Shown here one piece after another: positions 44,949 to 55,411 of a stretch of DNA of 64,000 bases (within the stretch, counting starts at the first letter, position 1; each line of letters starts with the position of its first letter). The position numbers and the translations under genes are program-made. The stretch comes from Taxillus chinensis (lineage: Eukaryota > Streptophyta > Magnoliopsida > Santalales > Loranthaceae): positions 6,144,550-6,208,549 of the forward strand of contig CM042087.1 of the NCBI GenBank assembly GCA_023512835.1. Reading direction: 5' to 3'. Under the pieces are notes generated by a model that was not told the DNA's origin, did no database searches, and worked only from the letters and a program-made list of their open reading frames with translations.

Positions 44949-45042
<94 letters not shown>

Positions 45043-45438
45043 GTCGGCCGCCAAGGCAATGAGTAGGGTTTGGTTTCTCCCCTCTTTTTTTTCTTATTAT
45101 TATTATTTTGTTGTTAATAGAAGCCCAAGACCAAGTACAGCCCATTGGTTAAGTAAACCCAAGAAGAAAGGCAAAACAGCCCACTCTCTCTCATATTGGG
45201 TTTTTCCCTTGAAGGGAGGCCCAAAGCTCAAAATACAAACCCAGGTAATTTAAAAGGGAATATAAAATTATTTGTGAAATCCCGAAAATACCCCTCAGGG
45301 CCTAAAATCCCAAATTTAGTCCAAGTACGGTCCAAATTCTACATTTGATGAGCACATCATTGTCTTGATATTCATTTGTTAAAATATGGTCTCTAACTCA
45401 AGGCTATCTCTAAGGTCCCTCAAATACGGGTCCTTACA
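43100..45438 (-). repeat. element D 5' LTR (2339 bp)
   Basis: Full copy of the LTR split on the left. It starts TGTCACGCCCC on plus and ends GGTCCTTACA. The largest difference between the copies is the CT tract (44952-45040 here, about 89 bp; about 35 bp on the left). Confidence 0.92.
44952..45040. repeat. (CT)n microsatellite in element D 5' LTR
   Basis: About 44 CT units. On the minus strand it is a GA tract downstream of a TATA-like stretch, so it would be in the 5' leader of the element RNA. The RERERE peptides across it are artefacts. Confidence 0.95.
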
Positions 45439-46277
45439 ATATATATATCCAGGTTACGAAATCGACTACCACAAGTCCAAAACCCTGGGATAGGTACAAG
45501 GAAGAACAAAACCCCTACCTTGGAAATGTCCTCCTACTCTTACTCCCGCTAGATGCCGTCCTCCCCACGCAAGACGCTCCGGGCAGAAGCGCCAGCTCTC
45601 CCTCTCTCTCTCTCTCTCTCGTGACGCTGGTGAAACAACAAACCCTAAAACCTAAAACAGAGGGCTTCTCCTCCTTATATAGACAACACAACATCAAAAC
45701 GACGTAGTTTTGATTAAGTGAATCCCAGCATCAAAACGACGTAGTTTTGATGGAACCCGCTAGGACCTTCCCACATCCATACACACCAAAATATCCATAA
45801 TTCCAACATGGTCCTTTGGAAAAAGATGATTAGAATAACAAAATCAAGGTAACCATGTAAAAATATGTCTGCACGCCAATTTGAACGCCAATTCCCCAAT
45901 TGGCGTGTAGCTCCAAATGCACTCAAACTTTACCCCAAGCCTTCTTGCATCATGTAAAAGACATCCATGCAATAAAAACCTTGCACGACAAATGGGTCCA
46001 ATTCGCGTGCACGTCCTTTTTGGCCTGAAACTTCTGTGGTAGATAGAAGACATCCTTCTAAGAATCTTTTGCTCTGCAGGCCAATTCATCTGAGCCCACC
46101 TACTAGGTCAAAATCAACCTCCAAAACCAGACAAAACAGCATAAAAACGCCTGTATATGCAAATAGCATCTTCCTAGGGCATAAAAGCATGTTAGCAAAC
46201 TCCCTAAAACCCAACAATTTCCACTCACAAGGCATCTTCAGTTAACTTCTTACATACCACAAACACGGGTCATTACA
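45439..46277 (-). repeat. element C 3' LTR, second segment
   Basis: Matches about 52837-53682 of the right LTR. It carries a short CT run (45599-45620), two palindromes (45693-45714 and 45730-45751) next to a reverse TATATAAG, and the shared U3 module (45866-46200). It ends GGTCATTACA. About 20 bp of the AT-rich stretch present in the other LTR are missing at the junction with D. Confidence 0.9.
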
Positions 46278-46547
46278 TCCTCTCCCCCTTAAGACATTTC
46301 GTCCTCGAAAAGAAACAACATGCACAGAAAACAAACACATGCAGCCCATTCGCATGCAAAAATATGCCACAACACCCCGATGGATCACACAACATAACAG
46401 GACATCTCAAATATAGTGAAATCTCAAAACACATCTCAATAAAAATACCAGTTTACAAGTAAAAATACAAATACACCAAATCATGTACCACAAGAAAACA
46501 CATCACTACAGAAGAAAACACATCATTACAGCCACCTCCCAACCTTA
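46278..46547 (-). other. element C 3' end with two purine tracts
   Basis: The minus strand shows CTTAAGGGGGAGAGGA abutting the LTR (46278-46293) and a weaker AAGGTTGGGAGG right after the pol stop TAA (46545-46547). Both follow cgaggacga words, as in D and E. Confidence 0.75.
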
Positions 46548-47909
46548 AGATTGTTCGTCCTCGAACAACTGTAGGTGTCTTGCTCACGCATCACGGACTC
46601 ATGTTCCCATGTCTCCTCCTCAATGCCACGGTCTTGCCACAAGACGCAAACCAAAGGAATAGCATGACCACGCAAAAGCTTCTCCCGCCGATCTAGGATA
46701 CGAGATAGGGGCCTCGACAACGGACATGTCATCCTCAATGTCCAATGTCCCCCAATCGATCACATGAGTGGGGTCGGGATGATACTTCCTCAACTGGGAC
46801 ACGTGGAACACATTATGCACCTGACTCAATCGCGGTGGCAATGCTAACCGGTAAGCTATAGGCCCCACACGAGTTATAACCTCAAATGGACCAATGAACC
46901 GGGGAGAGAGTTTGGAACCTCTCCCAAAGCGCCGATGTCCACGTTGTGGAGAGACACGGAGAAACACATGATCGCCCACAGAAAACTCCAAAGGTCGCCA
47001 CCGCTGATCCGCATAAGATTTCTGCCGACTCTGAGCTGATAACAAGCGCTGACGGATTAACCGAACCTTCTCAGTAGCCTCTTGAACTAACTGTGGTCCC
47101 AAGAGTGCTGTCTCCCCCACCTCGGTCCAACACAAAGGTGATCAACACGGCCGCCCATACTACGCCTCAAAAGGAGCCATCCCAATGGATGCCTGATAAC
47201 TGTTATTGTAGGCAAACTCCACCAAAGGAAGGTGAGTTGCCCATGAACCCCCAAAATCTAACACATAGGCCCGTAACATGTCCTCCAAAGTCTGATTCGT
47301 CCTCTCTGTCTGGCCATCAGTCTCAGGGTGAAAGGCTGTACTCAAGTGAAGTTTGGTCTCCATAGCCTCGTGCAAACCTGCCCAAAAAGGGAAGTGAACC
47401 TCGAATCCCGGTCGAGACAACCGATGATGGTACGCCATGCAGTCTCACAATCTCGTTCATGTATAGCCGACTCAAGGTCCCAATGGAGTTCCGCTCGCGA
47501 ACAGCAAGGAAATGGGCCAACTTTGTGAGTCGATCCACAATCACCCAAATCATATCTTTCCTCCCTGTGGTGGGTGGAAGACCAGTCCACAAAATCCATC
47601 GTTGTGTGGTCCCACTTCCACTCCGCTATGCGGGCAAGGGCGTAACATGCCCGCCGGCCGCCGATGCTCGGCCTTCACCTGCCGACACGTGAGGTACCGT
47701 GAAACAAAGGCAGCTACATTGCGTTTCATCCCAAGCCACCAAAAATGTCCCCGAAGCGTATGGTACATCTTCGTACCCCCTGGATGCACAAGCAACTCTA
47801 GACCTGGTGAAACTCCCTCATCACCTCATCCCTGAGAGAAGAAGCCACTACTAACCGCCCCCGAAAAGACAACTCATGCTCGGAACCCTCTATCCGGTCC
47901 TCGGATAGC
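46548..47909 (-). pseudogene. element C integrase and chromodomain (broken)
   Basis: Pieces are HPGGTKMYHTLRGHFWWLGMKR and the CxxC finger (47550-47795), IVDRLTKLAHF with the first Asp (47323-47592), a broken SDRDSRFTS segment, [13 protein letters not shown] with the Glu (47160-47438), and the C-terminal domain plus [19 protein letters not shown] (46620-47135). The chromodomain follows in a shifted frame (46526-46738). The sequence is nearly the same as in E, so C and E are one pol family although their LTRs differ in U3. At least four frame breaks are present. Confidence 0.85.
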
Positions 47910-49280
47910 TCACCAGGTCTCAATAATGGCACGGAGAACCTCACACTCAATGTCACCCAACTGTCCCTCCCGGACGCGCTGGTACAACTCAGGCACAACC
48001 ACCAGAGGACTCGGGACTGTCCCACCATCACGAAGAACAGTCAGTAGCCGCAACATCGCCAACCGCTCCATCGCCTTCCACTCTCTCACGGCCACCTCGG
48101 CTTTCCCTTTTTCGCTCAATGCGTCGGCCACAACATTACCCTTGCCCGGGGTGTAGGCAAGAGTAAAGTCAAAGGTCTGCAAATACTCCACCCATCTCCT
48201 CTGCCTCAAATTCAAGTCCTTCTGAGTAAAGATGTACTAAAGGCTCTTGTGATCTGAGAACACCACGAACTTCTCCCCCAAAAGGTAATGTTGCCAACTC
48301 TTCAAGGCAAAGATGACAGCCGCCAACTCAAGATCATGAGTAGGATAATTTTGCTCATGAAGCTTCACTGCCTCGACCCAGAAGCTACCACACCGTGCTC
48401 CTGCATAAGCACACACCCCAAACCAACCCTGGACGCATCACAGTACACCTCATATGGGATATCCTCCCGAGGTAACCTCAACACTAGTTCAGTGGTCAAA
48501 CGGGTTTTGAGAGCCTCAAATGCCTGCTGACACTTATCAGTCCACTCAAACTTCACTCCCTTCCGAGTCAATGCTGTCATAGGAGCTGCCAAACGGGAGA
48601 ATCCCTCTACAAAATGACGGTAATAGCCTGCCAAGCTAAGAAAACTACGAATCTCGAAAACATTGGTTGGTCTCTCCCATGATAATACCGCCTCAATCTT
48701 GGTTGGGTCCACTCTAACCCCTTCAGCTGACACCACGTGGCCAAGGAAATGGACCTCCTGCATCCAAAACTCGCATTTGCTAAACTTAGCAAACAACCGC
48801 TAGTCCCTCAAGGTTTGCAACACTGTTGCTAAATGCTCCACATGCTCCCTCTTGGTCTTGGAATACACCAAGATATCGTCTATAAACACCACCACAAAGG
48901 AATGCAGATATGGGGCGAAGACCTGGTTCATCAAATGCATAAACACTTGCCCAGCGCATTAGTGAGCCCAAAAGGCATCACTATCCACTCATAGTGTCCA
49001 CACCTGCACCGAAAAGCTGTCTTAGGGACGTCTTCCTCCCTAACCCTCAACTGATGATACCTCGACCGTAGATCTATCTTGGAAAACCACCGGGCTCCAC
49101 TCAACTGGTCGAACAGGTCATCTATCCGAGGCAACGGATACTTGTTCTTCAAAGTCACCAAATTCAGCTTCCTGTAATCTATGCAGAGGCGAAGCGTGCC
49201 GTCTGCCTTCTTTGCAAAGAGCATCGGAGCACCCCAGGGTGAGGTACTCGGTCTGATATACCCTTGGTCCACCAACTCCT
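47910..49280 (-). pseudogene. element C reverse transcriptase and RNase H (broken)
   Basis: RT is in 48931-49275 ([42 protein letters not shown]) and loses frame at the AxxFMxLMN region near 48950. The FIDD catalytic stretch lies at about 48870-48885 in another frame. 48365-48796 holds the thumb ([19 protein letters not shown]) and the RNase H start with [11 protein letters not shown]. The RNase H end is in 47910-48215 ([22 protein letters not shown]) after a stop at about 48238. Confidence 0.85.
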
Positions 49281-50045
49281 CTATCGCATCTGGAGCTCCC
49301 TCAACTCAGCTGGTCCCATACGATACGCTACTTGGGAGATTGGACCAGTCCTCGATACCAACTCAATGGTGAACTCTACACTCCTCTTAGGAGGTAAACT
49401 CCTCAACTGGTCAGGAAAGACATCCTGAAATTGGTCAACAACTGCTAGCCACACTCTCTTTTCCACCTTCCCTTCCTCAGCAAAGGTCAGGGCTGCCAAC
49501 CTGTGGGTAATGGCACCCCACTGGTCCAACACTGGCCCAGCCCCACTCGCCTCACAGTCCCACTCCCCTTGCAGGGTGCAAGAGGTCCCTGCAGGTGTAA
49601 CGAAGGATACACGCCGTCGATAACAATCTATCTTGGCCTGGAAAGCCATAAGCCAATCCATACCCAAGATCTGGTCAAAAGCACGCAAGGGCAATACATG
49701 CAAGTTGAAACTCAGCTCCACACTTCCTATGGTTAACACACAGTCACGGCAAACACGCCGCACCACAATCATACCCCCCACTGGAGACTCAACAACTAGG
49801 GGCTTCGCTGCCTCCACACAAGCTAACCCCAAGCTATCTATCACAAGCTCAGCAACAAAAGAACACGATGCACCCATATCGAAAAGAAAAGAAGCTAATG
49901 TATGGGAGATCAAAAGGGTACCTCTAACCACCGATGGTCCTGCTCCACCCTCAGCCGATGGGGGTGGTAGCTCAGCCTCCTCCTGGTACGTTGCCTCCAG
50001 CGCAAACACCCTCCCTTGGCCTGTGCCACTGGTCGGCTCACTCAC
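49281..50045 (-). pseudogene. element C protease and linker (catalytic motif changed)
   Basis: Open frame of 254 codons. The active-site triplet reads DMG in SFLFDMGASCSF instead of DTG, an ACG-to-ATG type change at about 49884, which should abolish or reduce aspartic protease activity. [19 protein letters not shown] and the linker VEKRVWLAVVDQFQDVFP follow, then [17 protein letters not shown] at the RT border. Confidence 0.85.
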
Positions 50046-51337
50046 TGGGCGCTTTCTGCCATGGCTGCCTCCAGCTTCAGTCTGCTGACGCTCTTGCCTC
50101 CCCTGAGGTCGGGTCTGGCTAGATCCTGCCTGGCTAGCCTACCACTGACGGGCTGGCCTCTCCGCTGGAGCGCGGAAACTAGCATCACTCCTCATGCTGG
50201 ATGCCATACCTCCTGCTCCCCTGTTGCCACTCCTGCACACCCGGCTCAAGTGGCCCTCTCGCCCATAGCTGTTGCCCCGCCAGTCCTTCTTGGGACATTC
50301 CCTCTTGAAGTGACCTTGCCTCCCACAACAAAGACAACCGCCGGGGAGACTTCCGCTGAACCTCCCTGCCCACTACCGCCAAGGGTGAACCTCCCTGGGT
50401 TCACAGATGGTAGACCCCGGCTGCGGAAAGAACCACTATCTCTCTCCTCAGTCTTGGGCCTCTTGGACCCAGAATCGCGTTCAGACCCACCATGTAACTG
50501 GCGACCCTGGTGGACCTGCCTCCCATCATCCAGTTCCCTCTCAGCTATGCGTGCTGTCTCAACAACCTCAGCATAGGTCCTCAAACGCAGAATCACCACC
50601 CTCTGTCTAAGAGCTGGCCTGAGACCCAAGGTGAACTTGTGGGCTTTCAGGTCCTCCTTTGCCACAGTCTCGGGGGCAAACCTACTCAGGCTCCGGAACT
50701 CCCGCTTATACTCGGGCACCGTCTTTGATCCTTGCTTCAGGCTGCCAAATTCTTCTCTCTTCTGCCATCTCAAGGACTCAGGGAAAAACTCATCGTGGAA
50801 GAGTTGCAAGAACTCCTCCCACTGCATAAACTGCACCGCACGGCTCCCCGCAACACTCTGCCACCACTCCAGAGCATTTCCCTCTAGCTGCCGAATGGCC
50901 AGTCTCACCTTATCCTCCTCCCGGGGTAGGAGAAAGGAAAACACATGTTCGATCTGCCTCAGCCAGTGCTTAGCTAACACTGGGTCCTCCTTTCCTTTGA
51001 ATCGCGGAGGTTGTTCCTTTCGGAACCGTGTCACTACGTCATCCTCTGCACGAATCGGTATACCACTCTGCGAACCCTCACGCTCCCGGGGTAGCTCCCC
51101 CGCTGGTGGTGGTGGCGGTGGCACCACCTGCTGGGCTGCCATCTCGCGGCGCACCTCCTCCCGTACTTCTTGCCGGATACCCTCCCTCAGCTCTAGGACT
51201 TCCAGCTGGATTCCTTCTCGCAGCTGCGCCAGCAATAGTGCATGTCCTCCAACGGATTGCCCCGCACCCGGGCCCTTATGGGCAGATGACTCATCAACCA
51301 CTGCCCCGGACGCACATGTCACTCTCCTCGGTGGCAT
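50046..51337 (-). pseudogene. element C gag (long open frame, knuckles frameshifted)
   Basis: The ATG at 51335-51337 starts MPPRRVTCASGAVVDES; nine further codons upstream are open but the MPPRR start is shared with D, E and F. 364 codons are open to 50246. A coiled coil (REGIRQEVREEVRREMA) and an eight-Pro-rich linker precede the full capsid domain: FRKEQPPRFKGKEDP, HWLRQIEHVFSFLLPREEDKV, FLQLFHDEFFPESLR, KTVPEYKREFR. The zinc-knuckle region is shifted: FVVGGKVTSRGN in this frame, CxxC phrases in another frame near 50320-50200. Confidence 0.85.
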
Positions 51338-51802
51338 TCTTACTACAGGAAGTAAGAAGCACAAACGTCAGAACGCGTTCGACAATTATCGGGTTTCACT
51401 ACCTCTACCCCACTATCAAGTCAAGTAGTAAATGGCATCACACACATTTTACACATTGCACTAATCAACATTGCACACAGTTCAAATAAACAAGGACCTT
51501 TCCTTGTAGTCATGCTCAAGGTACCTCAAATAAAATCAGAGTTGCACAGTTCACACCTTATCACATTATTCACATTTTTCTTTTATCACAATTCAATGTT
51601 AACAGGTATCCACACCTTCACATACTACCAATGCAACTAGTGCCCTAATGCCAATGCATACAAATCCTACCTCAGGTCTGGACTACCCCAAGTACACCTT
51701 AGAGGATCCAAGAGGACCGTGTTGATCAGGCACGTCCCTCCAGGTTCCCCCAAAGGACTCAAGATAACCAGATCCGCCCACTACCCTAGGCCAACTAGAC
51801 CA
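51338..51802 (-). other. element C leader before gag
   Basis: Non-coding sequence from primer site to gag, sharing ccaaaggactcaagataacc and catgcattggcattagggca-type words with E and F. No ORF was supported. Confidence 0.65.
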
Positions 51803-51815
51803 TGCTCTGATACCA
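51803..51815 (-). other. element C primer-binding site
   Basis: The minus strand reads TGGTATCAGAGCA, 3 bp after the LTR edge at 51819, complementary to the initiator tRNA-Met 3' end. Confidence 0.9.
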
Positions 51816-51818
51816 TAT

Positions 51819-53682
51819 TGTCACGCCCCGGTTTTCCAACCCGAGGAGACCGGAACGCGACCCTCCCTTTATCCAGGTTTGGATAAAGGGGTAGAATACA
51901 ACATACGCTTCACATTTTATTTTCAGAAACCAAAATCACATAATTATTAAATTCAAACCACATGCCTTTATTGTTTCTCAAACTTCATTACAATATCTCC
52001 CCGCTGGGGTTAGAATGCCTCAACAAAATTACATAACGCAAAAAACATAAAACAAAGCCACAAAAGAGAACTCTTCCACCTTGGTGTTTCCACCTAACGC
52101 CTGTAGGTTCCTGCAAGAAAACACACCATAGTAGGAGGGGTGAGCATCCACAGCTCAGTAGGGATCATGTCTCCCCAACTCATCCCATGCTCCTAGCATC
52201 TACATGCCATGTGTACAAGTGCAGTGTCGTGTTACAATAGTTTCAACAGACAATAACAAACCACATCAGTAGTTACAATTCTCCCACATAAACCACAAGT
52301 GATTTAACCGCCTCTCCAAGCCAATAATTTAACCGCCTCTCAGGCATAGTTTCCACAGTCAGTCTCACTGACATTAACTCAGCCTCTCAGGCTCCACAGT
52401 CAGTCTCACTGACATCAACTCAGCCTCTCAGGCTCCACAGTCAAGTCCCACGACATCAACTCAGCCTTTCAGGCTCCACGGGTACACAAGCATTTCCTCA
52501 GCCTCTCAGGCTTCTTAGGCTCCACAGACATAACAACAAACATTTAACATATATCTCAGTTATTCAGGCATAACAACAAACATTTAACATGCATGTCCAC
52601 CCTGGTATAACATCAAACACCTAGCATACATATCCTCACAGACATTACATCAAACACTTTTCAGGCATAACCACACTGGCATAACATCAATCGCATAACA
52701 TGCATGGCCTCACAGGCATAATATCAAACACCTAGTGTGCAGTGCCACACAGGCCTAATCTCATCCCCATACATGCCACTGAAGGCCAATATCCATATAG
52801 GAGATCACACCTATATGGATTTACATATAATATATATATATATATATCCAGGTTACAAAATCGACTACCACAAGTCCAAAACCCTGGGATAGGTACAAGG
52901 AAGAACAGAACCCCTACCTTGGAAACATCCTCCTGCTCTTGCTCCCACGCTAGACGCCGTCCTCCCCACGCAAGATGCTCCGGCAGCAAGCCAGTAGCTC
53001 TCCCTCTCTCTCTCTCTCTCTCTGCGACGACTGGTGGAACAACAAACCCTAAAACCTAAAACAGAGGGCTTCTCCTTCTTATATAGACAACACAACATCA
53101 AAACGACGTAGTTTTGATTAAGTGAATCCCAGCATCAAAACGACGTAGTTTTGATGGAACAAGCTATGGCCTTCCCACATCCATACACACCAAAATATCC
53201 ATAATTCCAACATGGTCCTTTGGGAAAAGATGATTAGAATAACAAAACCAAGGTAACCATGCAAAAATATGTCTGCACGCCAATTTAAACGCCAATTCCC
53301 CAATTGGCATGCAGCTCCAAATGCACTCAAACTTTACCCCAAGCCTTCTTGCATCATGTAAAAGACATCTATGCAATAAAAACCTTGCACGCCAAATGGG
53401 TCCAATTCGCGTGGACGTCCTTTTTGGCCTGAAACTTCTGTGGTAGATAGAAGACATCCTTCTAAGAATCTTTTGCTCTGCACGCCAATTCATCCGAGTC
53501 CATCTACTAGGTCAAAATCAACCTCCAAAACCGGACAAAAACAGCCTAAAAATGCATGTATATGCAAATAGCATCTTCCTAGGGCATAAAAGCATGTTAG
53601 CAAACTCCCTAAAACCCAACAATTTCCACTCACAAGGCATCTTTGGTTAACTTCTTACATACCACAAACACGGGTCATTACA
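51819..53682 (-). repeat. element C 5' LTR (1864 bp)
   Basis: It starts TGTCACGCCCC on plus and ends GGTCATTACA. It holds tandem ctcagcctctcaggctccac units (52378-52520), a TA repeat (52827-52848), a CT run (53004-53022), palindromes at 53097-53118 and 53134-53155 beside a reverse TATA box, and the shared U3 module (53270-53600). Confidence 0.92.
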
Positions 53683-53687
53683 TGTAT
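53683..53687. other. target-site duplication TGTAT of element C, right copy
   Basis: Exact repeat of 24890-24894; element B protease sequence resumes immediately after it. Confidence 0.88.
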
Positions 53688-53934
53688 ACCTCTGTCTTTT
53701 TCTATATCTAAGACAACAAAGTCAACTGGAAATATAAAGTCATCAACTTTAACCAAAACATCTTCAAGAATTCCTTCTGGTTTCCTCGCGACACTGTCCG
53801 CAGTTGAAGAGATATAGAAGTAGGTTTCATTCTTTGCGGACCCAATCTCTTATAAATGATTAACGCCATTAAATTGATACTAGCTCCTAAGTTACATAAA
53901 GCTCTCTCAAACTTAGAACCCCCAATTATGCATG
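53688..53934 (-). pseudogene. element B protease N-terminal part (catalytic Asp changed)
   Basis: The minus strand reads GGSKFERALCNLGASINLM at about 53870-53928. Athila proteases have DLGAS at this place; here the Asp codon is Asn. It continues YKRLG, KPTSISLQL and FLKMFWLKL to the break at element C. It was split from its start by the small element at 53935-55157. Confidence 0.85.
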
Positions 53935-54348
53935 TGTCACGACCCGAGCAGCGTGGTGCTGGCGGGACGTTTCTTAGTGGCACGATTCAGGAATGGATTC
54001 GTGCTACGTAAAGGAGAGGGGTTAGTTGAAGCGTAGATGGTGCGCGACGAGAAGGTTCCAGGCGGTTCGTGGAGGAGAACGGATGGAACCCCTTCGGAGT
54101 TCAGACGTGCCGACCCGGTTGAACGCGGGGAGCACGCCGCTAGTCGAGGACTTGACGTTGAAGAAGGGATTTGGCCATCCTTACACAAACCGGTCGGGAA
54201 CCGGAGCCGTTCTCCTGATGAGCCCAGTGGCAGGGCGAAACCAGTCTACGTGCGCTTCAACCCTCAAAGGCTAAACTTAGCGGACCGTGGATAGAGAAGC
54301 TAAGTGCCCCAATGGGTTGAGAGGCGCAGGAAACCTGACCCCGTGACA
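53935..54348 (+). repeat. second TRIM-like element, left LTR
   Basis: 414 bp; differs from the right LTR by about eight positions, mostly C/T and G/A (for example aaccgg against aactgg), plus one single-base indel near 54330. Confidence 0.9.
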
Positions 54349-54744
54349 AGTGGTATCAGAGCCGAACCGGCCCGTATCCTGAAGACTCGCCGAGCACTCT
54401 CGCGAGTAGCGTGATCCCAAGGTGGGAGCTCACAGAGGTGGGTCGACCGATAGTGTCTTGCACGCCTCGCGTCCATAGAGTTGGAGTATCCTAGAGTGTG
54501 ATACAGAGCTGGGCAAGGGAGTACGAAGGAGCGCGTCGGAGCGATCTTGGAAGCCTCCTATCCTTTGGACATTGGGCGAGTGGGGCAAGCATCTTGGTAA
54601 AGGTGTTGCAACCTGCGGGGAAGCGATGTCCAAGCTGTTGACATTGGGCGAGTGGGAGGGCGTCGAGGTAACGATGCCATCGCCTGCGGGGAAGCGATGT
54701 CGACAAGCGCAACGAGGACGTTGCGAGGATTGGGTGGAGGAGAA
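54349..54744 (+). other. second TRIM-like element, internal region
   Basis: 396 bp with primer site, two related stretches containing cattgggcgagtgggg/gag and gcctgcggggaagcgatgtc, and the purine tract. It lacks gag-pol sequence. Confidence 0.85.
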
Positions 54745-55157
54745 TGTCACGACCCGAGCAGCGTGGTGCTGGCGGGACGTTTCTTAGTAGCACGATTCAG
54801 GAATGGATTCGTGCTACGTAAAGGAGAGGGGTTAGTTGAAGCGTAGATGGTGCGCAGCGAGAAGGTTCCAGGCAGTTCGTGGAGGAGAACGGATGGAACC
54901 CCTTCGGAGTTCAGACGTGCCGACCCGGTTGAATGCGGGGAGCACGCCGCTAGTCGAGGACTTGACGTTGAAGAAGGGATTTGGCCATCCTTACACAAAC
55001 TGGTCGGGAACTGGAGCCGTTCTCCTGATGAGCCCAGTGGCAGGGCGAAACCAGTCTACGTGCGCTTCAACCCTCAAAGGCTAAACTTAGCGGACCGTGG
55101 ATAGAGAAGCTAAGTGCCCCAATGGGTTGAGAGGCGCAGAAACCCGACCCCGTGACA
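54745..55157 (+). repeat. second TRIM-like element, right LTR
   Basis: 413 bp partner of 53935-54348. ORFs of 82-85 codons appear in the same place in both LTRs only because the LTRs are duplicates. Confidence 0.9.
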
Positions 55158-55411
55158 CATGCGAGAGTAAAACTCCCTGGATCGGACAACTTAGGAGGTA
55201 ATTTCCTCTGCAAGATAGCACTGCAATTATGAGTCAATGCTACTGTCTCATGGTCTTTGTGTTTCCTTTTAGTATAAACTAGATCTTTCAAAAACTTCAT
55301 GCATCAAGGCCTTTGCTCCAGTGCTTCAATCAATGGTATATTGATTTCTAACCTTTTGAACCTTTCCACAAATTTGGAATACTTTTCTTCATCTTTCTTC
55401 TTCTTCTTCTG
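55158..55411 (-). pseudogene. element B gag-protease junction
   Basis: The minus strand reads SAILQRKLPPKLSDPGSF and TLAC immediately before the break at 55158; this is the phrase that precedes the Athila protease active site. HKDHETVALTHN is the upstream linker. Frame breaks near 55300 separate it from gag. Confidence 0.78.

Larger units (their letters stand above)
26433..45438 (-). mobile_element. element D: Tekay/Del-like chromovirus, best-preserved copy
   Basis: Minus-strand element with 3' LTR 26433-26592 plus 35509-37636, body 37637-43099 and 5' LTR 43100-45438; own length is about 10.1 kb after removing E. On plus the LTR starts TGTCACGCCCCAAATTT (left copy TGTTACG) and ends GGTCCTTACA. 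It has a Met-type primer site, double purine tract, and gag-protease-RT-RNase H-integrase-chromodomain. The 593-codon pol frame is intact. Its immediate flanks (TRIM end on the left, ATATATAT on the right) do not show a simple 5-bp duplication. Confidence 0.88.
24895..53682 (-). mobile_element. element C: Tekay/Del-like chromovirus, itself hosting a TRIM, D and E
   Basis: Its own sequence is about 9.3 kb: 3' LTR (24895-25926 plus 45439-46277), body 46278-51818 and 5' LTR 51819-53682, read on the minus strand. The LTRs agree in length (about 1871 and 1864 bp). The primer site is tRNA-Met type. Gag-pol order is gag, protease, RT, RNase H, integrase and chromodomain, as in Tekay chromoviruses. 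About 19.5 kb of later insertions split the 3' LTR. A perfect TGTAT duplication proves a single insertion into element B. Confidence 0.9.
53935..55157 (+). mobile_element. second TRIM-like element (1223 bp, LTRs 414 and 413 bp)
   Basis: Direct repeats 53935-54348 and 54745-55157 both start TGTCACGACCCGAGCAG and end CCCGTGACA. They flank a 396-bp centre that starts with AG plus the perfect Met primer site TGGTATCAGAGCC (54351-54363) and ends in a GGGTGGAGGAGAA purine tract. No coding capacity is credible. Flanks share CATG (53931-53934 and 55158-55161), a 4-bp duplication; removing the element restores element B's protease start. The orientation is given by primer site and purine tract. Confidence 0.9.

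Noticed and set aside
44742..45253. ORFs with long Arg-Glu or Ser-Leu runs (also 36996-37315, 58071-58323, 61869-62114)
   Set aside because: They translate the CT/GA microsatellites of LTR leaders.
54026..55104. ORFs of 82-85 codons duplicated at the same spacing
   Set aside because: Both copies lie in the two LTRs of the second TRIM-like element; they are duplicates of non-coding LTR sequence without recognisable domain.
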